Shown here piece by piece: positions 8,859 to 17,904 of a stretch of DNA of 64,000 nucleotides (position 1 is its first letter; each line of letters begins with the position of its first letter). The stretch is from assembly GCA_947501555.1 (NCBI GenBank), contig CANMWG010000001.1, forward strand, positions 496,001 to 560,000, given 5' to 3'. The stretch comes from an uncultured Paracoccaceae bacterium (GTDB lineage: Bacteria > Pseudomonadota > Alphaproteobacteria > Rhodobacterales > Rhodobacteraceae). Position numbers and translations under genes: made by a program. The notes beneath the pieces were generated by a model. That model was given only the letters and a program-made list of their open reading frames with translations, was not told where the DNA came from and searched no databases.

Positions 8859-10024
8859 GGCGGATTACCCTGTTTGGTGCAACCGGATCCGTGGGCCAGA
8901 GTGCGATTGATTTGATTGCCCGCGATAAGGATTCTTATGACGTTGTGGCCCTGACAGGGGGCCGCAATATCACGCAACTCGCCAAGGACGCCGTCGCGTT
9001 GGACGCTGATCTGGCCGTGACCTGTTATCCCGCACTTTATGATGACTTGAAGGACTTGCTGGCCGGCACGGGTGTTGCCGTTGCCGCGGGGCCGGATGCT
9101 ATTGCCGAGGCCGCCGCCCGCCCGGTTGATTGGGCGTTGTCAGCCATTGTGGGCGCTGCTGGCTTGGTTCCAGGGTTAGAGGCTTTGACCCATGGCACGA
9201 CGCTGGCGCTGGCCAATAAGGAATCGCTAGTCACCGCCGGCCCGTTGCTTTTGGGCCGCGCCAAGGCCCATGGTGCCACGATTTTACCGGTAGATAGCGA
9301 GCATTCTGCCGTGTTTCAGGCGTTGGTTGGTGAAAAGATGTCGGCCGTTGAGCGGGTGGTTATTACCGCAAGCGGTGGTGCATTCCGCGATTGGCCGATA
9401 GAGAAATTGGCCAATGCAACGCTGGATCAGGCTTCGAGCCATCCCAATTGGGATATGGGCCAGCGAATCACGATTGATTCAGCTTCAATGTTTAACAAGG
9501 CGATGGAACTGATTGAAACGAAAGAGTTCTTTAACGTCTCATCTGATATGATCGAGGTGCTGGTGCATCGCGAAAGTCTAGTGCACGCGATGGTTGGATT
9601 TCACGATGGGGCGTTGATGGCGCATGTGGGGCCCCCTGATATGCGCCACGCGATTGGCTATGCGTTGCATTGGCCCGAACGCAAGACCTTGCCGGTTGAA
9701 AGGCTTGATCTTGCCAAGATCGGTCGATTGACGTTTGAAGCCCCCGACGAAGCACGTTATCCCGCCCTTGGGATTGCAAATCGTGTCATGCAAGAGGGCG
9801 GGTTGTCCGGTGCTGTGTTCAATGCTGCAAAGGAACATGCGCTGGATGGGTTTATCGCCCGCGAGATCGGGTTTTTGGATATGGCGCGGGTTGTACAAGT
9901 GACGCTCGATAAAATTTCATCACAGGGCGGGCTGCAAAATGCCAGCATCACCCTAGATAACGTCTTGGAAACAGACCGGCTGGCGCGCATATATGCGGGC
10001 GAAGCCATCAAGCAGTTGGGATAA
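8855..10024 (+). CDS. dxr: 1-deoxy-D-xylulose-5-phosphate reductoisomerase
   Basis: Second step of the MEP isoprenoid pathway (DXP to MEP, NADPH dependent). 389 residues, standard length. The NADPH-binding GATGSVGQSAIDLI is at residues 8-21; ALANKESLVTAG, PVDSEHSAVFQ and the metal/substrate region ITASGGAFRDWP and MGQRITIDSASM are all present. The start is TTG at 8855, which shares the sequence TTGA with the cdsA stop; no in-frame ATG fits better, so a non-ATG start with translational coupling is likely. It supplies precursors used by UppS upstream. Confidence 0.95.
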   Translation: MRRITLFGATGSVGQSAIDLIARDKDSYDVVALTGGRNITQLAKDAVALDADLAVTCYPALYDDLKDLLAGTGVAVAAGPDAIAEAAARPVDWALSAIVGAAGLVPGLEALTHGTTLALANKESLVTAGPLLLGRAKAHGATILPVDSEHSAVFQALVGEKMSAVERVVITASGGAFRDWPIEKLANATLDQASSHPNWDMGQRITIDSASMFNKAMELIETKEFFNVSSDMIEVLVHRESLVHAMVGFHDGALMAHVGPPDMRHAIGYALHWPERKTLPVERLDLAKIGRLTFEAPDEARYPALGIANRVMQEGGLSGAVFNAAKEHALDGFIAREIGFLDMARVVQVTLDKISSQGGLQNASITLDNVLETDRLARIYAGEAIKQLG

Positions 10025-10037
10025 CGCTTTGGATCTG

Positions 10038-11363
10038 ATGCAGTTCGTGCCGCTCTTTGGCAATTTCGCCTTCATGATTGTGGCCTTTGTTGTGGCCCTA
10101 TCGGTGATTGTGGCGATCCATGAATATGGCCATTATATCGTCGGCCGCTGGTGTGGGATCCATGCCGAGGTTTTCTCGCTCGGATTTGGGCCGGTGGTCT
10201 ATCGTCGTACCGACAAACGCGGGACGCAGTGGCAGATTGCTGCTTTGCCGTTGGGCGGCTATGTGAAATTTCTGGGCGACGCCAATGCAGCGAGTGTTGG
10301 GTCAGATGGCACGATCGCCTCGTCCGACGCGCGCCGCACGATGTTGGGTGCCCCTTTGTGGGCTCGTGCCGCGACTGTTTTGGCGGGTCCTGTGTTCAAC
10401 TTTATTTTGGCGATTGCCATTTTTGCAGGCTCGATCATGTATCAGGGCCGCTCGATTGAGCCGCTGACATTCGGCGAAATGCGCGATCTGCCGCCGAGCT
10501 ATGCCACGGATTTGCAGCAAGGTGATGTGATGCTTTCGGTCGACGGCGTGGCCTTTGATGACCCGGAGCGCCAGACCAGCTTGGTTGATGCGGTGCCGTT
10601 GAGAGAACGTCTTTCCTATACTGTGCTGCGTGATGGCGATGAGATCACAGTTGAGGGTCCGTATTTGATGCCGACGGCCGTCGCGTCGGTTATTCCGCGT
10701 TCGGCTGCTGATGACGCGGATATGAAGGTAAATGACGTCATCATGGCTGTTGACGGTACGCCCGTCTTTGCGTTCCCCCAGTTGCAGCGCATCGTTCTGG
10801 GGGCGGAAGGTGGCCCGTTGGAGTTGTTGTTGTGGCGTGATGGTCAGGAGCAGACTGTGATGCTTGAGCCGCGCGCGACGGATGAGCCGCAGCCAGATGG
10901 TACATTCCGCACGACCTATCGCATTGGGATTTCGGGACAGCTGTTTTTTGATGCGGAAACGATGTCGATTGGCCCCGTTGAGGCGGTACGCATGGGAGCG
11001 GAGGGGCTATGGAATACGCTGACGACATCAATCTCGGCGCTGAAGCATATCATCAACGGTCAGATTTCGACCTGTAACCTATCGGGTCCCGTTGGCATTG
11101 CCGAGACAAGCGGTTCGATGGCAGAGCAGGGCGCGCAGAGCTTTATCTGGTTTATTGGTGCCTTGTCGGCGGCTGTCGGCCTGATCAACCTCTTCCCAAT
11201 CCCAGTCTTGGACGGGGGGCACTTGGTGTTTTATGCTTATGAGGCTGTCGTTCGTCGCAAGCCGAGCGAACGCGCCGTACAGGTGTTTATGTTTGTCGGG
11301 CTCGCGCTGATCCTGTCGATGATGTCCTTTACAATCCTAAACGATACGTTGCTGTGCCCATAA
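10038..11363 (+). CDS. rseP: RIP metalloprotease RseP (site-2 protease family)
   Basis: Inner-membrane zinc protease that cuts anti-sigma factors within the membrane in envelope stress signalling. 441 residues. HEYGH at residues 28-32 lies in the first membrane helix; FNFILAIAIF follows the first PDZ region; two PDZ-like domains occupy the centre (about 150-300); NLFPIPVLDGGH near the C-terminus carries the third zinc ligand. ATG at 10038 is preferred; an in-frame TTG 9 bases upstream is possible. Its position between dxr and bamA is typical. Confidence 0.95.
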   Translation: MQFVPLFGNFAFMIVAFVVALSVIVAIHEYGHYIVGRWCGIHAEVFSLGFGPVVYRRTDKRGTQWQIAALPLGGYVKFLGDANAASVGSDGTIASSDARRTMLGAPLWARAATVLAGPVFNFILAIAIFAGSIMYQGRSIEPLTFGEMRDLPPSYATDLQQGDVMLSVDGVAFDDPERQTSLVDAVPLRERLSYTVLRDGDEITVEGPYLMPTAVASVIPRSAADDADMKVNDVIMAVDGTPVFAFPQLQRIVLGAEGGPLELLLWRDGQEQTVMLEPRATDEPQPDGTFRTTYRIGISGQLFFDAETMSIGPVEAVRMGAEGLWNTLTTSISALKHIINGQISTCNLSGPVGIAETSGSMAEQGAQSFIWFIGALSAAVGLINLFPIPVLDGGHLVFYAYEAVVRRKPSERAVQVFMFVGLALILSMMSFTILNDTLLCP

Positions 11364-11428
11364 GGGTTTGACACTTTTCCGCCACAATTGTCCCTTAACC
11401 TAAGGGCGTTGTATAGCTGAGATATCCA

Positions 11429-11566
11429 ATGGGAACCCAAGTCAGAACACTCGGAGGCTTTCGTCTGTTGCTTCGTATGAGCATGGACTGGTTGTGTTTT
11501 GCTGTGGTGATTTTGATTGCACTTTATTCTGCAACCTTCCTAATTTTGACCTTGTCTGCCACTTAG
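11429..11566 (+). CDS. Possible 45-residue single-span membrane protein between rseP and bamA
   Basis: The only coding candidate in the 310-base gap between rseP and bamA. The product begins MGTQVRTLGG, has a basic arm and then a hydrophobic span (about residues 21-43), and ends SAT. A weak GAG lies 8 bases before the ATG. I do not recognise a family. It could be a real small envelope protein in this envelope operon, or a chance frame; the rest of the gap shows nothing clear to me. Confidence 0.35.
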   Translation: MGTQVRTLGGFRLLLRMSMDWLCFAVVILIALYSATFLILTLSAT

Positions 11567-11673
11567 CACCCCAGCGTCGTCAAAAGACCACAAATCCTTT
11601 CGTTGTCGTTTTGACATCCCTCTTGAGAGCGGATAATCCGGTCGTGACTGGGTTGTGAGAGCGGGCAAAGAAA

Positions 11674-14001
11674 ATGCAAAAATATTTAGGGTGGCTTTTG
11701 GCTCGAAACGTAGACGCGGCCCGCCGCATTTTGATTTCGCTTCTGTTGCTGGTATGTGCCGCAACGGCTGCTACGGCTCAATCGGTGACTGTTGGTTCTG
11801 TCACGATCGAGGGCAATCAACGCGTTGCGGATGGCACGATCCTGACAATCGCAGGTATTGATATCGGGGATAGCCTGAACACGGCTGAATTGAATGATGC
11901 CGCGCAAGCCATTCGCGGGTCCGGCCTGTTTGAAAGCGCCAATATTATTCCGCGTGGCAACAGCTTGCTGATCCAGGTCGTTGAGTACCCCACGATCAAT
12001 CAGATCAACATCGAAGGAAACGCGCGCTTGCGTGACGCACAGCTACTGCAATTGGTCCAATCGCAGCCGCGTCGCGTCTATAGCCCAACCCAAGCTGAGG
12101 CCGACACTACCGCAATTACGCAAGCCTATGCACAGCAAGGCCGCATCAATGTGATTGTTACCCCGCGCATCATTCCTTTGCCGGAGAATCGCGTAAATCT
12201 GGTATTTGAAGTTATCGAGACTGCGGTCACCGAAGTTGAGCGCGTGTCGTTTATTGGTAACCGGACGTACTCGGAAGGTCGGTTGCGTCGTGTGCTGGAG
12301 ACAAAACAAGCCGGTGCGCTGCGCGCTTTGATCTCCCGTGATACATACTCGCCCGAACGCATCGCGGCCGACCGCGAATTGTTGACGGATTTTTACCGTT
12401 CGCGTGGCTACATCGATTTTGTCATCCAAAACGTAGATGTTGCCCTGACCCGCGAACGAGATGCTTACCTGGTGACATTCAATATCCGCGAAGGGCAGAA
12501 GTTTGAATTCGCCTCTGTCTCTGTGCGCAGCGAGATTGCTGGCGTGAGTGGCGCTGACTTTGAAGATACCATCCGGGTCCGTCGTGGCGCGACCTATTCA
12601 CCAGTTCCAATTGACAACGATATTGTCCGTCTGGAACGTGCGGCACTGCAACGAGGCCTGAACTTTGTACAGGCCCAGCCGCGCATTACGCGCAATGATC
12701 GTGATTTGACACTGAATCTTGAATACGTGTTGGTTTCGGGCCCACGCGTGTTTGTTGAACGTATCGATATTGAAGGTAACGGCACCACCCTTGATCGGGT
12801 GATCCGTAACCAGTTTGATATTGTGGAAGGTGATCCCTTTAATCCGCGTGAGATCAGCGCGAGCGCCCGCCGTATTCGTGCCCTCGGCTTCTTTGAAAAC
12901 GCCGCTGTTGATACGCGCCAAGGATCGTCCCCAAATCAGGTGATTGTTGATGTGGACGTGGTCGAAGGCCCAACGGGGACATTGAGCTTTGGTGCGAATT
13001 TCAACAGCGACACGGGTGTCGGTTTGCTTGCCTCGTATCGCCAGAGTAATTTTCAAGGCCGTGGCCAGCGGTTGAACTTCCAAATCTCAACCGCTGAGTC
13101 AAACCGCAGCCTATCGTTTGGCTTTACCGAACCGCAGTTGTTGGGCCGTGATTTGCGTTTTAGCTTTGATGCCTCATATGCCATTACCGACAATGAGAAT
13201 GCGCTCTATGATACCGAGTCTTTGCGCCTGAGCCCCTCTCTAAGCTTTCCAGTCAGCGAAAACGGTCGTTTGGCTTTGTTCTATGCCCTCGAGTTTAACG
13301 ATCTGACCGATGTCGATGAAGATGCCAGCCAAATCGTTCAAAACGAGGCGCTGGAAGAAGGTGTTGTGACAAACTCGATTGGGTATACCTATAGCTTTGA
13401 TAACCGTCGCACAGGCTTGAACCCCAACGCCGGCATCGTACTACGCTTTGGTCAGGAGTTCGGGTTTGGTGACACGCAATTCATCAAGTCAACCGGGCTT
13501 GCGGGAGCTGAGACCTCAATTCTGAATGAAGAGGTCACCTTGCGTGCCGTGTTGGAAGCCGGTCATTTGAGTTATCAAGAAGGCAGTAGCCGTGTTACCG
13601 ACCGCTTCTTTCTGAACTCCAGTCTGATGCGTGGCTTTGAGGCCGGTGGTGTTGGGCCGCGATCAACAGATCTGGATACTGATGGGGACATCACGGATGA
13701 TGCGCTTGGCGGCAACTCATTCGCGGTGATCCGGCTTGAGGCTGAATTCCCATTGGGTTTGCCCAGTGAATATGGGATCTCGGGGGGGGCGTTTATAGAC
13801 TATGGTTCGGTCTGGGATGTTGGTGAGACCTATGGTTTTGATGTCTTGTACAACGAATTCACGCCCCGCGCGATTGCTGGTTTATCGATTTTCTGGACGA
13901 CCCCGATTGGCCCTCTGCGCTTTAACTTTACCGAGCCGTTGGATGTGCAGGAATTTGACAATTCCAGGTCCTTTGATGTGACGATTTCGACCAATTTCTG
14001 A
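11674..14001 (+). CDS. bamA: Outer membrane protein assembly factor BamA
   Basis: Central component of the BAM complex, which inserts beta-barrel proteins into the outer membrane. 775 residues: a signal peptide ending near ATAATAQ, five POTRA repeats (openings such as VTIEGNQRV, INIEGNARL, VSFIGNRTY, IDIEGNGTT), and a C-terminal barrel ending in a phenylalanine (SFDVTISTNF), the usual outer-membrane signal. The conserved SLMRGFEAGGVGPR contains the lid-loop arginine. A run of eight G residues (13782-13789) lies inside the barrel region in frame. The stop overlaps the start of the Skp-like gene by one base. Confidence 0.96.
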   Translation: MQKYLGWLLARNVDAARRILISLLLLVCAATAATAQSVTVGSVTIEGNQRVADGTILTIAGIDIGDSLNTAELNDAAQAIRGSGLFESANIIPRGNSLLIQVVEYPTINQINIEGNARLRDAQLLQLVQSQPRRVYSPTQAEADTTAITQAYAQQGRINVIVTPRIIPLPENRVNLVFEVIETAVTEVERVSFIGNRTYSEGRLRRVLETKQAGALRALISRDTYSPERIAADRELLTDFYRSRGYIDFVIQNVDVALTRERDAYLVTFNIREGQKFEFASVSVRSEIAGVSGADFEDTIRVRRGATYSPVPIDNDIVRLERAALQRGLNFVQAQPRITRNDRDLTLNLEYVLVSGPRVFVERIDIEGNGTTLDRVIRNQFDIVEGDPFNPREISASARRIRALGFFENAAVDTRQGSSPNQVIVDVDVVEGPTGTLSFGANFNSDTGVGLLASYRQSNFQGRGQRLNFQISTAESNRSLSFGFTEPQLLGRDLRFSFDASYAITDNENALYDTESLRLSPSLSFPVSENGRLALFYALEFNDLTDVDEDASQIVQNEALEEGVVTNSIGYTYSFDNRRTGLNPNAGIVLRFGQEFGFGDTQFIKSTGLAGAETSILNEEVTLRAVLEAGHLSYQEGSSRVTDRFFLNSSLMRGFEAGGVGPRSTDLDTDGDITDDALGGNSFAVIRLEAEFPLGLPSEYGISGGAFIDYGSVWDVGETYGFDVLYNEFTPRAIAGLSIFWTTPIGPLRFNFTEPLDVQEFDNSRSFDVTISTNF

Positions 14002-14525
14002 TGGGCGTTTGGCGTGCGATTGTTGTTTGGTTGCTGTTGGCCTTGTCGGCGGCTGCCCAAGAACAAGCCCCGCCACAGGTTCTGATTATCAACAGCGACC
14101 GTCTTTATCTTGAAACCCTTTTTGGCCGCCGTTTGGCCGCAGATTTGGCTGTTGAAATCACCGAAGTCCAGCTTGAGAATGATCGTATCGTTGCGACATT
14201 GACCGAGGAAGAACGCAGCCTGACCCAGCGCCGCCCTGACATGACCCCCGAGGCATTTCGGGCAGAGGCCGAAGCGTTTGACGAGAAAGTGCAAGAGGTC
14301 CGCCGCGCCCGGGATTCCAAGAATGCTGAATTGCAAGAAAGCAGCGCACAAGCCCGTGCCGCATTTGAGGCGCGTACCCAGGGGATCATCGCGAATGTCA
14401 TGCTTGAACGTGGCGCCGCAATGGTGATGGAAGAGCGCAATGTTCTGTTGTCCGTCCGCTCTGCCAATATCACCGATGAGGTCATCGCACGCATTGACGC
14501 TGCTTTGGGGGATGGCACAGAGTAG
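14001..14525 (+). CDS. OmpH/Skp-family periplasmic chaperone
   Basis: Holds unfolded outer-membrane proteins in the periplasm on the way to BamA. 174 residues: a signal peptide ([13 protein letters not shown]), a short strand region ([19 protein letters not shown]), then a charged helical arm from about residue 55 to 125 rich in E, R and Q, as in the Skp tentacles. It overlaps the bamA stop by one base, and fabZ follows. The bamA-skp-fabZ-lpxA order is common in Proteobacteria and supports the call. Confidence 0.85.
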   Translation: MGVWRAIVVWLLLALSAAAQEQAPPQVLIINSDRLYLETLFGRRLAADLAVEITEVQLENDRIVATLTEEERSLTQRRPDMTPEAFRAEAEAFDEKVQEVRRARDSKNAELQESSAQARAAFEARTQGIIANVMLERGAAMVMEERNVLLSVRSANITDEVIARIDAALGDGTE

Positions 14526-14610
14526 CCCATGCTTGCCCGGCCTTGCTTGGCTTGTTAGTCATAAAAAAAGCGGGCAGGGACCTGCAGTAACAACAAGGAA
14601 TTGCAGATTT

Positions 14611-15072
14611 ATGTCCGATGCTGTGACCGAAGCTGATATCCAGCTGATCCAAAATATTTTGCCCCATCGTTATCCGTTTTTGCTGGTCGATAAGGTCCAT
14701 AGCATCAATGGCACGACATCTGCCGTAGGCATCAAGAATGTGTCGATGAATGAGCCGCATTTTCAGGGCCATTTTCCAGGCAACCCGATTATGCCCGGTG
14801 TCACCATTGTTGAGGCGATGGCCCAGACGACGGCTGTCATGGTTGGTGCGTCCCTTGGACTGACAGACGGCAATTTGCTGGTTTATTTCATGGCCATCGA
14901 CGGCTGCAAGTTCCGCCGCAAGGTGGTCCCCGGTGATGTGCTGGAAATGCATGTTGAAACCACCCGTGGGAAACCCGGCGGTAAGGTATGGCGGTTCAAA
15001 GGCGTGGCGACTGTTGATGGTGAAATGGCTGCTGAGGCTGAGTTTACTGCGATGATGGACATGCAGGGCTGA
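14611..15072 (+). CDS. fabZ: 3-hydroxyacyl-[acyl-carrier-protein] dehydratase
   Basis: Dehydrates 3-hydroxyacyl-ACP in fatty-acid elongation; hot-dog fold. 153 residues. The catalytic histidine is in [10 protein letters not shown] (H54) and the acidic residue in VEAMAQ (E68); [13 protein letters not shown] is the usual N-terminal signature. ATG at 14611 is chosen over longer open starts because it matches the family length. Its stop overlaps the lpxA start (TGATG). It uses the same 3-hydroxyacyl-ACP pool as lpxA. Confidence 0.96.
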   Translation: MSDAVTEADIQLIQNILPHRYPFLLVDKVHSINGTTSAVGIKNVSMNEPHFQGHFPGNPIMPGVTIVEAMAQTTAVMVGASLGLTDGNLLVYFMAIDGCKFRRKVVPGDVLEMHVETTRGKPGGKVWRFKGVATVDGEMAAEAEFTAMMDMQG

Positions 15073-15857
15073 TGTCGGGCATTCACCCTTCGGCCATAAT
15101 AGAAGAGGGCGCACAGATTGGCCCGGATTGCGTAATCGGCCCATTTTGTGTCGTGGGTCCAGATGTTACGTTGGGCGCCCGTGTGACGCTGAAAAGCCAT
15201 GTGGTGCTGGCGGGTGATACGCATATCGGAGATGATACCGAAATCTATCCTTTTGCTGTCATCGGTGAGATCCCCCAAGACTTGAAATTTGACGGTGAAC
15301 TGACCCGCCTGCGCATTGGTGCCCGCAATCGCATTCGTGAGCACGTGACGATGAACACGGGCACCGTTGGTGGCGGTGGTGAGACCCGGATTGGCGATGA
15401 TGGATTGTTCATGGCTGGGTGCCATATTGCCCATGACGCACAGGTCGGGGATCGGGTGATTGTTGTGAATTCATCTGCCGTCGCCGGGCATTGCGTGATT
15501 GAGGATGATGTGATCATCGGCGGTCTTTGCGGTGTGCATCAGTGGGTCCGCATCGGGCAAGGTGCTATTATTGGCGCCGTGACCATGGTGACCAAGGATG
15601 TTGTCCCGCATGGTTTGGTACAGGGCCCGCGCGGGGTGCTGGATGGGCTGAATCTGGTTGGGTTAAAGCGCAAAGGGGTTGATCGTGCGGATATCACGGC
15701 GCTGCGGGCGGCGTTTCAGATGCTGAAGGATGGCGAAGGTACGTTTCAGGATCGCGCCCATCGTTTGGCCGATGAAAGCGACAGCGCTTATGTCCAGCAG
15801 ATGGTGGCCTTTATCCTAGGCGACACTGACCGCAATTTTCTGACACCGGGCGGCTGA
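15072..15857 (+). CDS. lpxA: Acyl-ACP--UDP-N-acetylglucosamine O-acyltransferase
   Basis: First step of lipid A synthesis: moves a 3-hydroxyacyl chain to UDP-GlcNAc. 261 residues. The hexapeptide-repeat left-handed beta-helix is evident (IGPDCVIGPFCVVGPDVTLG), with GEIPQDLKF and the catalytic-histidine region CHIAHDAQVGD, and a C-terminal helical part beginning VGLKRKGVDRADI. One-base overlaps join it to fabZ before and lpxI after. Confidence 0.96.
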   Translation: MSGIHPSAIIEEGAQIGPDCVIGPFCVVGPDVTLGARVTLKSHVVLAGDTHIGDDTEIYPFAVIGEIPQDLKFDGELTRLRIGARNRIREHVTMNTGTVGGGGETRIGDDGLFMAGCHIAHDAQVGDRVIVVNSSAVAGHCVIEDDVIIGGLCGVHQWVRIGQGAIIGAVTMVTKDVVPHGLVQGPRGVLDGLNLVGLKRKGVDRADITALRAAFQMLKDGEGTFQDRAHRLADESDSAYVQQMVAFILGDTDRNFLTPGG

Positions 15858-16756
15858 TGCTGGCGTTGATTGCAGGAACGGGTGATTTGCCGCCGGCCCT
15901 TGTGGCCCGCCTGCCAGAACGACCGTTGGTTTGTGCTTTGGCTGGTTTTGAGCCTGCTGTGCCTGTTGATGTCACCTTTCGTTTAGAACAATTGGGTACG
16001 TTTCTGCAGGATTTGCAGAAGCGCGGTGTGAGCCGGATTTGTATGGCGGGTGCTGTACGGCGTCCGCAGATTGATCCTACCGCCATTGATGCTGCGACGA
16101 TCCCGTTGATCCCCAAGGTGCAAGCGGCGATGGCCCAAGGTGATGATGGTGCGTTACGTGTGATTATCGCCTTGCTAGAAGAGGCCGGGTTTTCGGTTGT
16201 CGCAGCCCATGAGATTGCACCCGATTTACTGCCTGACGTTGGTGTCCTAACGCAGGCTGCCCCGGAGGACTGGCACAAGGCCGATGCGGCAGAGGGTGAG
16301 GCTTGTGTTGCGGCCATGGGCGCTGCCGATGTGGGGCAGGCCTGTATTGTCCGGGTTGGACAGGTCCTGGCCAAAGAGGGCCCCGATGGCACCGATGCGA
16401 TGCTGTCCGCGTTCTTTGAACCCTATGATCCGCCGATTGCCGATGATCCGTTGACCTATGTGATGGATTTGGGCGCGGCGGCGGTTGAGACGGTGACCAA
16501 ATGGATGTCCGGGTTGCAAGATGTGCCTGCCACGGCTGACGATGGGGTTTTGTTCAAAGCGCCAAAGCCCGATCAGGACAGGCGTGCTGATTTGCCGTTG
16601 ATTGGCCCTGACACGGCGATGCGCGCGGCAGAGGCGGGCTTATCTGGTATCGTGATCGAAGCGGGGGGCGTCATGGTTTTGAACCGATCTGCCGTCGTGG
16701 ATGTTCTGGATGCGCAAGGCATGTTTCTCTGGGTCCGCCCCAAAGGTGACGCATGA
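15857..16756 (+). CDS. lpxI: UDP-2,3-diacylglucosamine pyrophosphatase LpxI
   Basis: Hydrolyses UDP-2,3-diacylglucosamine to lipid X; the alphaproteobacterial replacement for LpxH. 299 residues. It shows the family start (LALIAGTGDLPPALV), the central GVSRICMAGAVRRPQ and the C-terminal segment GIVIEAGGVMVLNRSAVV. It lies in the standard place between lpxA and lpxB, overlapping lpxA by one base and lpxB by four (ATGA). Confidence 0.94.
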   Translation: MLALIAGTGDLPPALVARLPERPLVCALAGFEPAVPVDVTFRLEQLGTFLQDLQKRGVSRICMAGAVRRPQIDPTAIDAATIPLIPKVQAAMAQGDDGALRVIIALLEEAGFSVVAAHEIAPDLLPDVGVLTQAAPEDWHKADAAEGEACVAAMGAADVGQACIVRVGQVLAKEGPDGTDAMLSAFFEPYDPPIADDPLTYVMDLGAAAVETVTKWMSGLQDVPATADDGVLFKAPKPDQDRRADLPLIGPDTAMRAAEAGLSGIVIEAGGVMVLNRSAVVDVLDAQGMFLWVRPKGDA

Positions 16757-17904
16757 GGGTATTTGTGATCGCGGGCGAAGCATCGGGCGATAAGCTGGGG
16801 GCGGCTTTGATGGCCGGACTAAAACAATTACGCTCGGACGTCACGTTTGACGGTGTGGGTGGTCCACTGATGCAGGTCGAGGGCCTGACTAGCCGCTTTC
16901 CGATGGATGAGCTGAGCGTGATGGGCTTGGCAGAGATATTGCCAAAGTATCGCGCGCTAAAGGCGCGTATCCGGCAGATGGCTGATGCGATCCTTGAGAC
17001 GAAACCTGATATTCTGATCACGATTGATAGCCCCGATTTTTGCTTGCGCGTGGCCCGTTTGGTCAAAGCCGCCAGCGATATTCGCACGGTGCATTATGTG
17101 GCCCCAACCGTTTGGGCTTGGCGTCCCGGGCGGGCCGCGAAGATGGCGCAGCATATTGACCATGTGCTGGCGCTGTTCCCGTTTGAGCCGCCCTATATGC
17201 AAGCGGCGGGCATGGATTGCGATTTTGTCGGGCATCCGGTTGTTGCCGAACCCGTGGCCGCCGATGCGGAAGCTGCGGCCTTGGGCAAGGGGACTGTCGT
17301 GCTGGTCTTGCCGGGTAGTCGCAAAGGTGAAGTTGGACGTCTGGCAAAGCGGTTTGGCAAAGTTGTTGCGCAAATTGCAGTTGCGGTCCCTGACGCGATG
17401 TTTGTGATCCCGACGACGGGCGGCGTGCATGATCTGGTGCGCGAGCAGGTCGCGCATTGGTCTGTGCCCGTGATGGTGCTTGAACCTGATACGACTGAGA
17501 AGGCCGCTTGGTTTCGGCGGGCGGATGTGGCCTTGGCTGCCTCGGGCACGGTGTCGTTGGAACTGGCCGCGAATGCGACGCCGATGGTGATTGCCTATGA
17601 CATGGCCTGGCTGAGCCGCATTATCATCAGCCGTATGTTGCGCGTGGATACAGTGACGCTGGTCAATCTGGTGAGTGAGACCCGCACGGTACCCGAGTTC
17701 ATTGGCAAGAACTGCGAACCGGGGCCGATTGCCGATGCGGTCTTGCAGGTGCTGGCTGATCCCGGCGCGCAGAAAGAGGCGATGGCGTTGACCATGGAGC
17801 GCCTTGGGGTCGGGGGGCAGCCCCCCGGTTTACGTGCGGCACAGGCGGTTTTGGATCGGTTTGAGCAGGCGTCCGTCGAGGATGATCAACCCGAGGGCAA
17901 GTAG
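16753..17904 (+). CDS. lpxB: Lipid-A-disaccharide synthase
   Basis: Glycosyltransferase (GT19) joining lipid X to UDP-2,3-diacylglucosamine to form the lipid A disaccharide. 383 residues. Signatures are AGEASGDKLGA at the N-terminus, PDILITIDSPDFCLRVA, YVAPTVWAWRPGRA and LVLPGSRKGEV. Its last 75 bases overlap the 3' end of a convergent EamA-family gene, and a GC hairpin lies in that overlap. It is the last gene of the envelope run. Confidence 0.95.
   Translation: MRVFVIAGEASGDKLGAALMAGLKQLRSDVTFDGVGGPLMQVEGLTSRFPMDELSVMGLAEILPKYRALKARIRQMADAILETKPDILITIDSPDFCLRVARLVKAASDIRTVHYVAPTVWAWRPGRAAKMAQHIDHVLALFPFEPPYMQAAGMDCDFVGHPVVAEPVAADAEAAALGKGTVVLVLPGSRKGEVGRLAKRFGKVVAQIAVAVPDAMFVIPTTGGVHDLVREQVAHWSVPVMVLEPDTTEKAAWFRRADVALAASGTVSLELAANATPMVIAYDMAWLSRIIISRMLRVDTVTLVNLVSETRTVPEFIGKNCEPGPIADAVLQVLADPGAQKEAMALTMERLGVGGQPPGLRAAQAVLDRFEQASVEDDQPEGK
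17811..17827. terminator. Short GC hairpin in the lpxB / EamA convergent overlap
   Basis: CGGGGGG (17811-17817) and CCCCCCG (17821-17827) form a 7-base stem with a CAG loop, within the lpxB coding region and 3 bases past the stop codon of the minus-strand EamA gene. There is no T-run. It may pause or stop transcripts coming from the EamA side; the role is inferred. Confidence 0.3.
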
